Assembly (NCBI RefSeq): GCF_002939865.1
Contig: NZ_MDEE01000001.1
Span: forward strand, 496,001 to 560,000
Origin: Xanthomonas dyei
Lineage (GTDB): Bacteria > Pseudomonadota > Gammaproteobacteria > Xanthomonadales > Xanthomonadaceae
DNA length: 64,000 nucleotides
Reading direction: 5' to 3'
Position numbers and translations under genes: made by a program. This document shows, in pieces, positions 11,448 through 19,426 of this stretch. Under the pieces are notes generated by a model. It ran no database searches and was not told the DNA's origin. It saw only the letters and a program-made list of their open reading frames with translations. How positions within the stretch are numbered: the first letter of the stretch is position 1; each line of letters starts with the position of its first letter.

Positions 11448-12173
11448 CTAAGACGGTTCGGCAGGAAACGGCGTCGTGCTCGCCAGCGCGCGGTACTCGC
11501 GCGGCGTCATACCCACCGCTTGCTTGAACTGTCGCGCAAACGCGCTCTGATCGCTGAAGCCGCAGGCATGGCCGATTTCGGTCAAGCTCTTTTTTCCGTG
11601 CAGCAAATGCATGGCCATCTGCAAACGCAACTTGGCCAGCACCTGCTGCGGGGTGAGCTGGAACACCTTGCGGAACGAGCGTTGCAGCTTGGACATTGAA
11701 AACCCGGTGATCTCCACCAATGCCTGCATGCGCACGTTCTGCGCGTAATTGGCGTTGAGATACGCCAGCGCAAGCCGGAGTTTTTCGTACTGCGATTCGT
11801 GCCCGTCCTGCGGGCCGAGATCGCGCGAGATGCCGATGATGCCTTGCACCTTGCCGTCGACCAGCAGCGGACGTTTGCAGGTAAGGCACCAGCCCGGCTC
11901 GCGGTTGGCGAACAGGTGCAGTTCCAGCAGGTTGTCGATCACCTCACCGGCCAGCACCTGCTCGTCCTGATTGGCGTAGTTGGTGCCGAGACCGCTCGGG
12001 TAGACCTCGGCGACACGCTTGCCGATCAGTTCCTTGCGCGACTTCAGGCCCAGGCGCCGCAACATGGTCTGGTTGACGTGGGTGTAGCGACCCTCGCGGT
12101 CCTTGACGAAAAACAGCACGTCCGGCACGGCATCGAACAACGCTTCCAGATCGGCAGGATCGATGCTCTTCAT
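11448..12173 (-). CDS. PAS-AraC transcriptional regulator
   Basis: A 241-residue regulator with an N-terminal PAS sensor domain (about residues 5-120: ALFDAVPDVLFFVKDREGRYTHVNQTMLRRLG is the classic PAS start) and a C-terminal AraC/XylS DNA-binding domain (about 140-235). The second helix-turn-helix reads SLTEIGHACGFSDQSAFARQFKQAVGMTPREYR. The ligand of the PAS domain is unknown; a small molecule, redox or haem signal are all possible. The start is the ATG at 12173 (MKSIDPADLE), which begins just before the PAS fold. It is convergent with katE and upstream genes are on the same strand, so no target is obvious from layout. Confidence 0.9.
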   Translation of the reverse strand: MKSIDPADLEALFDAVPDVLFFVKDREGRYTHVNQTMLRRLGLKSRKELIGKRVAEVYPSGLGTNYANQDEQVLAGEVIDNLLELHLFANREPGWCLTCKRPLLVDGKVQGIIGISRDLGPQDGHESQYEKLRLALAYLNANYAQNVRMQALVEITGFSMSKLQRSFRKVFQLTPQQVLAKLRLQMAMHLLHGKKSLTEIGHACGFSDQSAFARQFKQAVGMTPREYRALASTTPFPAEPS

Positions 12174-12307
12174 GCGAGAGAATTCATGCAGTGCGATGGA
12201 CTCGGGGCCAGGAGAGGCGCAGCGGTGTAGCGACGCACCAGCGTCTGCACACACCACCGGTGCGCAACGTCATGATACGCCGCGCCTGTCGCTTGGCTTG
12301 CAGGCGC

Positions 12308-12796
12308 TCAGCGCGGCTGTTCGGCCAAGGTGCCTGTGACTGCAGCAGCCGAGGCGTCTTTCGGGGCATCGATGGACGCGCTGGTGGCGCCCATGCGATC
12401 GGCCGGCGTGCGCCGCGCCGCCCAGGTATGCACCACTGCCGCACCCGATTGCGACCCCACCTGCACGCGCAGACGCGCGCCGGCCGTGGACGCGACAAAT
12501 TCGATTTCGCAATCGCCCGCGGCCATGCAGCTGTCCGCTGCCAGCGGGTCGACCGGCTGCCAGCCCTGCTCGGCGATCGCCCGCGAAAACGCACGGTAGC
12601 TCATGCCAGGCTTGAGGCTCGCCGGCAACGGCACCAGCAGCTCGCTGTTGGCGGCCTCTGTCGCGTTGGCAGCGACGGGCGCAGCTGCCACCGGCGCGCG
12701 TGCAGGCACAGTCGCCGCAGGCCGCGGTGCGGCACTCCAGGCAGGGCTGAAAATCAGGGCAAGCCCCAGGACGGCAGGGCGGACGAATGTGCGCAT
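12308..12796 (-). CDS. Small secreted protein of unknown function
   Basis: A 162-residue protein that I do not recognise. Starting at the ATG at 12796 (MRTFVRPAVLGLALIF) it has a Sec signal peptide with probable cleavage near SPAWSA-AP. A Pro/Ala-rich linker follows, then a compact domain beginning LLVPLPASLKPGMSYRAFSRAIAEQGWQPV. That pattern resembles small periplasmic domains found in other Xanthomonas secreted proteins. Two cysteines (DSCMAAGDCEIEF) could form a disulfide. The carboxy end is low-complexity (Ala/Ser/Asp/Lys). It is monocistronic as far as can be seen. Confidence 0.65.
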   Translation of the reverse strand: MRTFVRPAVLGLALIFSPAWSAAPRPAATVPARAPVAAAPVAANATEAANSELLVPLPASLKPGMSYRAFSRAIAEQGWQPVDPLAADSCMAAGDCEIEFVASTAGARLRVQVGSQSGAAVVHTWAARRTPADRMGATSASIDAPKDASAAAVTGTLAEQPR

Positions 12797-13016
12797 GCGA
12801 AAGATCCTTGCGATCCTGGCAGGGATTGGAAAAGTTAAAGAAGCGCTATTTTGACACGCCGACAGGACGCCAGGGCGATGGTGCCGGCGCCCGATCAGCC
12901 GCCATTTCATCGCCGGTTATCCAACGGCAGATCACAAGCACGCTGGACTGAGGGCTTATCGGCCGCACACCGGTTTGCTTGAGCGAGCGCTGCAGCAACC
13001 GCCATTTCCAGCTGTC

Positions 13017-13168
13017 TAAAAGCGGCTAATACAACGGAGCGCGCAGCCTTCAGGTAGGTGTGGACGGCGCGCAGGAACCGGAGCGGACGAGCGGGACATG
13101 CCGCACCGAGCACCTAGCACCGGCCGCGTCCGCCTGGTGGTGAGCACGGTCGCTTTATTGGCTGATCT
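13017..13168. repeat. ~150-bp MITE-like repeat, copy 1
   Basis: Related over most of its length to 29931-30076 and 56531-56682. Shared blocks are GTGGACGGCGCGCAGGAACC, GGACATGCCGCACC, AGCACCGGCCGCGTCCGCCT and GGTGAGCACGGTCG. Its ends (AAAAGCGGCTAAT and ATTGGCTGATCT) are imperfect inverted repeats. No transposase is encoded. Confidence 0.75.
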
Positions 13169-13261
13169 AACTCGACACGACGCATTTCCGGACGATACGC
13201 AGTTGCCCAATCGTCGATCGCCAGCAGCATCCGCCTACTGCAGGTCGATGCTCGCGACACA

Positions 13262-13303
13262 AAAAAACCGGCACGCCGCGGCAAGGCGGCATGCCGGTTT
13301 TTT
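13262..13303 (-). terminator. Intrinsic terminator of S9 peptidase gene
   Basis: On the minus strand AAACCGGCATGCCGCC and its partner GCGGCGTGCCGGTTT form a long stem followed by a run of T. It starts just below the stop codon at 13311. The A-run on the other side could also let it work in the plus direction. Confidence 0.88.
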
Positions 13304-13310
13304 TAAAGCA

Positions 13311-15446
13311 TTACTGGCCGATATGCTGCTTCAACCAGCCGTTGACCGTGTCGTGCCACAGGATGCTGTTGTCCGGCTTGCGTACCCAATGGTTCTCGTC
13401 CGGGAAGTACAGGAACTTGGAATCGATGCCCTTGCGCTGCAGCGCGGTGAACGCAGCCAGGCCTTGTTCGACCGGGATGCGGAAGTCCTGCTGGCCATGG
13501 ATCACCAGCATCGGCACCTTCCACTTGTCCACGTGCAGCACCGGGTTGAACTTCTCGTAGCCGGCCGGGTTCTGCCAGGGGGTGCCGCCGTTTTCCCACT
13601 CGGAAAACCACAACTCTTCGGTGGCGTAGCCCATGGTGCGGTTGTCGAATACGCCGTCGTGATCGACCAGGCACTTCCACGGGTGGTTCCCGTCTTTATC
13701 GAGCCACGTCCCGGCCATCCAATAGACCATGTAGCCGCCATAGCTGGCACCTAGCGCACAGGCCTTGTCGCCGTTGAGAAAGCCGTACTGCTTCTGCGCG
13801 GCAGCCCAGCCTTTTTGCAAGTCTTCCAGCGGGCGGTCGCCCCAGTGCTGGCTGATCGCATCGGTAAAGTCCTGGCCGTAACCGGTGGAGCCGTGGAAGT
13901 CGATCATCACCACCGCATAGCCCTGGCCGGCGTAGGTCTGCGGGTTCCAGCGGTTGCTCCAGCCATTGCCGAAGCTGCCCTGCGGGCCGCCGTGGATCAG
14001 GAACGCCACCGGGTAGGTCTTGCCCTCCTGGTAGTTGTACGGCTTGACCACATAGCCGTACACGGTGTCGTTGTTCCAGCCCTTGAACTGGAACTGCTCG
14101 TAGTCGCCGAACTGCACGTCGGGCAGTTGCTCGCCAGCGGTCTGGGTGATGGCACGCAGGTTCTGGCCCTGCACATCGCTGACGAAGATCTGGTCGCCGC
14201 TCTTGAGCGAGTTGCGGGTAAACGCCAGCGTGTTGCCAGCCAGCGTCGGTGCATGCACGCTGCCCTCGCCCACCAGCTTGGTCGCGTCGCCGCTGGCGAT
14301 GTCGATCTTGAACAGCGGGTGTTCGCCCAGGTCGTCGGCACTGGTATAGATGCTGCTGCCGTTATCGCCCAGCACGATTTCGCCGGCCGAGCGATCCCAC
14401 TTCGGCGCGATCTCGCGCGTCTTGCCGCTGGCCACGTCCATCGCCATCAGGCCGAAGCGGTCGGCCTCGAAGCCGGGGCGTTTCATCGCGCGGTAGTACA
14501 GCGTCTTGCCATCGGCACTGAATACCGGGCCGGCATCCCAGGCCGGGTTGGCGGCGGTCAGATTGACCGGCGCGGATTTGCCGGCCGCATCCAGGCGATA
14601 CAGGTCGAAGTTGGTCTGCCACGGCTCGTCGTTGCCGGTCGGCTTGGTGGCGGCCTTGGCGTTCTTACCGGCCTCTGGGCCATGCGGTTGCGGGATGCGC
14701 ACGCTGGCGACCACGCTGGCACCGTCTGGCGACCAGGTGTAATCGTCGTTGCCGCCGAACGGCTTGGATGGCGCATCGCCGGCCAGCGTGGCACTGATCG
14801 CCGAGGCGCCGACCACCGGTTTGGCGCCGGTTGCGGGCAGCTCGGAGACGAACAAGGTGTTGCGACGGCCATCGTTCCAGGTGTCCCAATGGCGCACGAA
14901 CAGCTGGTCGTACACCACGCCGCTGGCCTTGGCATTCTTCACGCTGGCGAGCTTTTTCTTGGTGCAGTCCAGGTCCGACCCGCAGTCCTGAAACACGCCC
15001 GCACTGAAGGCGATGCGCTTGCCGTCTGGGGAAAGCTTGTAGCTGTCCACGTCCACCGCAAACGCGGTGAGTTGCTGCGGGGTGCCGCCAGCCAGCGGCT
15101 GTGCGTACAGCTGCTGGCTGCCGGATTTGCTGCTGAGGAAGTACACCGTCTTGCCATCGGGCGACAGCGCCGGGCTGTTGACGTTCCAGCCTTCCGGGGT
15201 GAGCCGCTTGGGCGGCGACAAATCGCGGGTACGCAGGTTGCGCATCCACAGGCCGGTGGCCGGCTTGCCATTGGCGGTCTTGGCCTGGCGCTTGGCGAAC
15301 ACCACCACGCCGCCATCGGGGCTGAGCGTGGGCGAGGACACCCGATCCAGCGCGACCATGTCGCGCACATCGAAACCGCGCGCGGCGGCAAGGGTTGGCA
15401 AGGCGGCCAACAGACACAGGGGCAGCACGGCGTGACACAGCTTCAT
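13311..15446 (-). CDS. S9 family prolyl oligopeptidase (exported)
   Basis: A 711-residue serine peptidase of the prolyl oligopeptidase/acylaminoacyl-peptidase family. It has a Sec signal peptide (MKLCHAVLPLCLLAALPTLA, cut near AAA-RG) and an N-terminal seven-bladed beta-propeller of repeated LSPDG blocks (about 30-420). The C-terminal hydrolase domain has S568 in GASYGGY, D654 in HGQQDF and H686 in ENHWV. It should cleave short peptides in the periplasm. The start at 15446 is chosen because it begins the signal peptide. A second S9 peptidase and an OPT peptide transporter nearby suggest a peptide-using neighbourhood, but the genes are separated by other units. Confidence 0.93.
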   Translation of the reverse strand: MKLCHAVLPLCLLAALPTLAAARGFDVRDMVALDRVSSPTLSPDGGVVVFAKRQAKTANGKPATGLWMRNLRTRDLSPPKRLTPEGWNVNSPALSPDGKTVYFLSSKSGSQQLYAQPLAGGTPQQLTAFAVDVDSYKLSPDGKRIAFSAGVFQDCGSDLDCTKKKLASVKNAKASGVVYDQLFVRHWDTWNDGRRNTLFVSELPATGAKPVVGASAISATLAGDAPSKPFGGNDDYTWSPDGASVVASVRIPQPHGPEAGKNAKAATKPTGNDEPWQTNFDLYRLDAAGKSAPVNLTAANPAWDAGPVFSADGKTLYYRAMKRPGFEADRFGLMAMDVASGKTREIAPKWDRSAGEIVLGDNGSSIYTSADDLGEHPLFKIDIASGDATKLVGEGSVHAPTLAGNTLAFTRNSLKSGDQIFVSDVQGQNLRAITQTAGEQLPDVQFGDYEQFQFKGWNNDTVYGYVVKPYNYQEGKTYPVAFLIHGGPQGSFGNGWSNRWNPQTYAGQGYAVVMIDFHGSTGYGQDFTDAISQHWGDRPLEDLQKGWAAAQKQYGFLNGDKACALGASYGGYMVYWMAGTWLDKDGNHPWKCLVDHDGVFDNRTMGYATEELWFSEWENGGTPWQNPAGYEKFNPVLHVDKWKVPMLVIHGQQDFRIPVEQGLAAFTALQRKGIDSKFLYFPDENHWVRKPDNSILWHDTVNGWLKQHIGQ

Positions 15447-15927
15447 CGAGAATTCCCGCAACGGCAAAACGTCGATGGTAGGCGTTGCTGCGGCGCACGC
15501 GCAAAGGCTTGCGCTTGCGCCTGCCTGCGCAACCGCGCGGGCGTCGCCTCGTGGATGGAATGGCGCGCATCAGCGCGGCGATCAGAAGGACCTAAGGCGC
15601 GTGCTGTCGAACGCGGATAGCCGGCGCGCTCGGCGGCATGGGTGACGCGGGCAGGAAGCCCGATCAAGCCGCCCAAGCCCGCTTGACACGTGCGCGCTGC
15701 GTTGGACAGCTGATTGCAGCAGTCTGCGCACGGGCCGCGGCTACGCCGAGCAAGGCCTCCATGCGGCAACTGCAGCTCAGCGTTGCTCAAGCATCAGCAG
15801 CGCCTGGTTTGATGCGGACTGACGTTGCCAGGCGCCAGTCGACCTGGCGCCTGGCAACCTTGACCATTGTCTACAAAGCGGGGTGTGCATGTACGACAGC
15901 ACACCCTGCCCTGGCTCACCACACGAC
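15447..15927. other. Intergenic region upstream of S9 peptidase
   Basis: A 481-base gap holding a strong hairpin at 15824-15858 and, near 15490-15530, GC-rich alternating TGCGC repeats. No coding frame looks protein-like. The promoter of the S9 gene should lie within about 200 bases above 15446, but I see no clear boxes. Confidence 0.4.
15824..15858 (-). terminator. Perfect 15-bp hairpin after outer-membrane protein gene
   Basis: GTTGCCAGGCGCCAG (15824-15838) is the exact inverse of CTGGCGCCTGGCAAC (15844-15858), with a five-base loop. It lies about 70 bases below the stop codon of the gene at 15928. It has no T-tract, so it may be a terminator or an RNA-stabilising hairpin. Confidence 0.5.
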
Positions 15928-16773
15928 TCAGAAGCGGTGCGCCATGCCCACATACACCTGCGCATCCGGGGTACGGTCGTTGAGCCCGAAGTTGGCGCCC
16001 ACGTCCAGTTGCAATAGCGGATTGATCAGATACGCAGCCGCGATATCGGCCGAATACTGCTCGATGGTTTCGGCCGGGTCGCGATTGATCGAAGACCACA
16101 CTTCCACTGCCATCGACAACTTCGGCGTCAGCGGGCGTGCCAGGTTGATCGCATTGACGATGGCGACATGCTTGCCGCTGCCATCGCTGTCGGCCAGCCA
16201 GTCGACTTCCGGGCCGAAGGTCAACGAGAAGCTGTTGGGCAAGGCGAAGTTGATCGGCAACGCGACACCGCCTTCCCACTCGTCGTTGCCCAGACCGGTG
16301 CGGGCAGTCGGCGCCTTGACGAACGGCAACACCGCGACGGTTGCGGTCTCGCTTTCGTAGAACCGCGCCTTCATGCGCAGATAGATGTCGCCACCGCCGC
16401 TCAAGCTACTGCGTGCGCCGGTGGCGCGATCGGTGGTCTTGACCTGCAGCTGCGGCGCCCAGTTGAGCTGCAGATCGATGCGGTCGCTGACGCCGTATTT
16501 GAGCGTGGGATTGGTGAACACCGAGGTTTCGATGCGTGTGCCGGGCTGGCTGTCGCGGGTGTAGCTGCCGATGTCGGTTTCCAGCTGCCAGGCGCCGGTT
16601 GGCACGGTACAGGTGGAATTGGCCTTGGTCGGCCGATCGGTGCACAGCGCCGCTTCGGTGGCGTCTTGCGCCTGCGCTTGCGTGGCCAGGCCGCATAGCG
16701 CGCCGGCCATGGCGATGGCCAGCAGAGGGGTGCGCAGTGCGCGGGACGAGGAACGGGGACTAACAGTCAGCAT
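15928..16773 (-). CDS. Outer-membrane channel-like protein (MetA/phenol-degradation family)
   Basis: A 281-residue exported protein with a Sec signal peptide (about 1-33, cleaved near AQA-QDA) and alternating amphipathic strands. It ends in the C-terminal aromatic pattern VYVGMAHRF expected of an outer-membrane beta-barrel. The sequence resembles the MetA-pathway-of-phenol-degradation/transporter family (Pfam Phenol_MetA_deg): CTDRPTKANSTCTVPTGAWQLETDIGSY at the N terminus, then strands ending with an Asn- and Asp-rich DVGANFGLNDRTPD. The transported compound is unknown. The start is the ATG at 16773. Confidence 0.78.
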   Translation of the reverse strand: MLTVSPRSSSRALRTPLLAIAMAGALCGLATQAQAQDATEAALCTDRPTKANSTCTVPTGAWQLETDIGSYTRDSQPGTRIETSVFTNPTLKYGVSDRIDLQLNWAPQLQVKTTDRATGARSSLSGGGDIYLRMKARFYESETATVAVLPFVKAPTARTGLGNDEWEGGVALPINFALPNSFSLTFGPEVDWLADSDGSGKHVAIVNAINLARPLTPKLSMAVEVWSSINRDPAETIEQYSADIAAAYLINPLLQLDVGANFGLNDRTPDAQVYVGMAHRF

Positions 16774-17306
16774 TGAAGTAACTCCATGGCAGAGCGCTGG
16801 ATCGATGACACGACAAACCAGCAGTGAGTGGGTGGGAGTGCGCGTGGAGAGGTGGATCGACTGCATGACGCTGGAATACCGGCGTCTGGTCGATCCTATC
16901 GAACTGTCGAGCTCGCCAGACAAAAAGCGACCGCAACCGCACCTTGGAAGCGGCGCAATGTGATTGGGCTAACGTTTTTGGTGGCAGCAGCGGTGGCCCG
17001 ATGGCCTACGGCGCGGAGATCAGCGGGGTCGATCGAGGCATGCGGCAGCCGTAACGCATCATCCGTGCGGGAGACGGCACGATACGCAGCGGCGGCATAA
17101 AGGCGCTATGCATGAGCGCCGGACCTGGCATAAAGCCGGCGCAAAGACGGCTGCAGACGAAGAAGCGCCGTCACGGACGATCGACGAGGTCTGCAGCGGC
17201 GATGCGTGGGAATGGTGCAGATGGCAGCGGCGTGCGCTGCAGGCAGGTCGCCTTGCGCGCCTGCCAGAACGGCGCATGCATCGCATGCGCCGTGTCTGTC
17301 GCAGGC
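16774..17306. other. Intergenic region, nothing recognised
   Basis: A 533-base gap between the outer-membrane protein gene and the OPT transporter gene, both on the minus strand. It must contain the promoter of the outer-membrane gene. Short open frames exist but have no protein-like composition, and no repeat seen elsewhere in the window occurs here. Confidence 0.4.
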
Positions 17307-19277
17307 TCAGGCCGCCTGTTCGCCGCGCTTGCCGACGCGATACAGCAGCCAGCCGACCACGGCGAGGATGGCCAGACCAACCCACTGATTGAGCTGCAAG
17401 GCAGCCGGCAGTGCCAGCACATCGGCGCGGCTGGACAGCACGATCGGCACCGCGATGGCGATACCCATCAGCGCCTCGCCGGTGATCAGCCCGGCGGCAA
17501 ACAGCACGCCCGGACGATGCACCCGGTCGCGGCCGTCTTCGTCGTCGGCGCGGATGTTGTGGAAGCGCTCGACCAGATGCGCGATCAGCCCACCGATGAA
17601 GATCGGCACCATCAGCTCCAGCGGCAGGTAGATACCGATTGCCGCGGCCAGCACCGGCACGCGGAAGCGCTTGCCGGTCGCCTTCAACCATTCGTCCAAT
17701 GCGATGATCGCCGCGCCCACCACCGCTCCAATGGCGATCATGGTCCACGGCAACTGGCCGCCGAACAGGCCCTTGGCCACCGAGGCCATCAAGGTGGCCT
17801 GCGGCGCGCCCAACGCGTTGGGATGCTGTGGGGTGGCCGGGCCGATGCCGTAGGCCTGCGCCAGCAGGTTCAACACCGGCGCCATGATCAACGCACACGA
17901 AAACGCACCGATGCCGAGCATCAGCTGCTGCTTCCACGGCGTGGCGCCGACCAGATAACCGGCCTTGAGATCCTGCAGGTTGTCGCCGCCCACCGCCGCC
18001 GCGCAGCACACCACCGCACCGATCATGATCGCCGCCACCGCGCCCAGCGGTGCGGCGCCGATGCCCACCGGCACCAGCCCGTCCTTACCCAGCAGCAGCA
18101 CCAGCACCGCCGAGGCGAACAGGATGGTGGAGATGGTGATGCCCGACACCGGGTTGTTGGACGAGCCGATCAAACCGGCCAGATATCCGGACACCGAGAC
18201 GAACAAAAAGCCGGCCACGATCATGATGATGGTCATCGGGATCGACACATGCCACTGCTGCACGATGGCCTGATACAGGCCAAGCAGCGGCAAGGTGCAC
18301 AGCACCAGCGCCACCAGCATCCACTTCATCGGCAGATCGCGCTCGGTCTCGGCGACTACGCCGCCCCCGCTCTTGCGCGCGGCGGCAAAGCCGCTCTTGA
18401 CGCCGGAAAACAGCGATTTACGCAGCGAGAACAAGGTCCACACGCCGCCGATCAGCATCGCACCGACGCCCAGGTAGCGGATCTTCGCGCCCCAGATGCC
18501 GAAGGCCGCATCGGCCGCCGGCGCACCGACCAGGCTCTGCGCCAGCGCCGGGTCCGCGCCCATGAAGAACTGCTGATACAGCGGGATGGCGATGTGCCAG
18601 GACAGGATGGAACCGGACAACACCACGATGCCGACGTTCAAGCCGACGATGTAGCCCACGCCCAGCAATGCCGGCGACAGGTTGGTGCCCAGATACCCCA
18701 CCAGGCGGCTGCTGCCCAGGTAGGTGGCCTGCGCCCAGGTGTCCGGGATCACCCGCAAGCCGCTGGCGGCAGCGAGTTTGACCAGCGCGCCGATGGCACC
18801 GGAGGCGGCCAGGATCTTCAGGCCCGGGCCGGGGTTTTCGCCGGCCTTGAGCACTTCGGCCGCGGCTTTGCCTTCGGGGAACGGTAGCGGGTCTTCGACG
18901 ATCATCGAGCGCCGCAGCGGCACCGAGAACAGCACGCCCAGCAAGCCGCCCATGCCGGCGATGCCCAGCACCCACCAGTACTTGAAGTCCGGCCAGTAGC
19001 CCATGATCACCAGCGCGGGGATGGTGAAGATCACCCCGGCGGCGATCGACGAACCGGCCGAAGCACCGGTCTGGACGATGTTGTTCTCCAGAATGGTGCC
19101 GCCGCCAAGCAGGCGCAGCACGCCCATCGACACCACCGCTGCCGGGATGGCCGTGGCGATGGTCAAACCGGCAAACAGGCCGAGGTAGGCGTTGGCGGCC
19201 GACAGCACCACCGCCAGCACGATGGCCAGCACGACGGCGCGGAAGGTGAGCTGGCGCGGTTGCGCGTCATGGCGCAT
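17307..19277 (-). CDS. OPT family oligopeptide transporter
   Basis: A 656-residue polytopic inner-membrane protein of the oligopeptide transporter superfamily, importing short peptides (or metal-siderophore-like compounds) by proton symport. About 15 hydrophobic segments are visible, the first at FRAVVLAIVLAVVLSAANAYLGLFAGL, the family's typical opening. Further family features are GASAGSSIAAGVIFTIPALV and SSNNPVSGITISTIL. I chose the ATG at 19277 (MRHDAQPRQ), preceded by AGGGGA; a TTG at 19298 is an alternative. A secreted S9 peptidase gene lies immediately upstream (149 bases) on the same strand, consistent with peptide breakdown followed by uptake. Confidence 0.93.
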   Translation of the reverse strand: MRHDAQPRQLTFRAVVLAIVLAVVLSAANAYLGLFAGLTIATAIPAAVVSMGVLRLLGGGTILENNIVQTGASAGSSIAAGVIFTIPALVIMGYWPDFKYWWVLGIAGMGGLLGVLFSVPLRRSMIVEDPLPFPEGKAAAEVLKAGENPGPGLKILAASGAIGALVKLAAASGLRVIPDTWAQATYLGSSRLVGYLGTNLSPALLGVGYIVGLNVGIVVLSGSILSWHIAIPLYQQFFMGADPALAQSLVGAPAADAAFGIWGAKIRYLGVGAMLIGGVWTLFSLRKSLFSGVKSGFAAARKSGGGVVAETERDLPMKWMLVALVLCTLPLLGLYQAIVQQWHVSIPMTIIMIVAGFLFVSVSGYLAGLIGSSNNPVSGITISTILFASAVLVLLLGKDGLVPVGIGAAPLGAVAAIMIGAVVCCAAAVGGDNLQDLKAGYLVGATPWKQQLMLGIGAFSCALIMAPVLNLLAQAYGIGPATPQHPNALGAPQATLMASVAKGLFGGQLPWTMIAIGAVVGAAIIALDEWLKATGKRFRVPVLAAAIGIYLPLELMVPIFIGGLIAHLVERFHNIRADDEDGRDRVHRPGVLFAAGLITGEALMGIAIAVPIVLSSRADVLALPAALQLNQWVGLAILAVVGWLLYRVGKRGEQAA

Positions 19278-19426
19278 TGGGCATTCCCCTGTGGGCAAAA
19301 AATCCGCACCACGCTAGCGCCTGCGCCGATGCGAGTCCAGCTGCGACGCGGCGTGACAGTGTGCCTGCTTGTGGCGGGTGGGCTGCCGCCAAGCACACTG
19401 ACGCGGTGATCGCGGCGCTGCAAGGG

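Larger units (their letters stand above)
12797..13310. other. Intergenic region with repeat and terminator
   Basis: The 514-base gap between the small secreted protein and the S9 peptidase gene holds copy 1 of a ~150-bp interspersed repeat (13017-13168) and the terminator of the S9 gene (13262-13303). The segment 12797-13016 includes the promoter region of the secreted protein, with nothing else recognisable. Confidence 0.5.

Noticed and set aside
16828-17100. Possible small gene between outer-membrane protein and OPT genes
   Set aside because: Composition is Arg/Ala-rich without a ribosome binding site or domain-like pattern; probably chance in GC-rich DNA.
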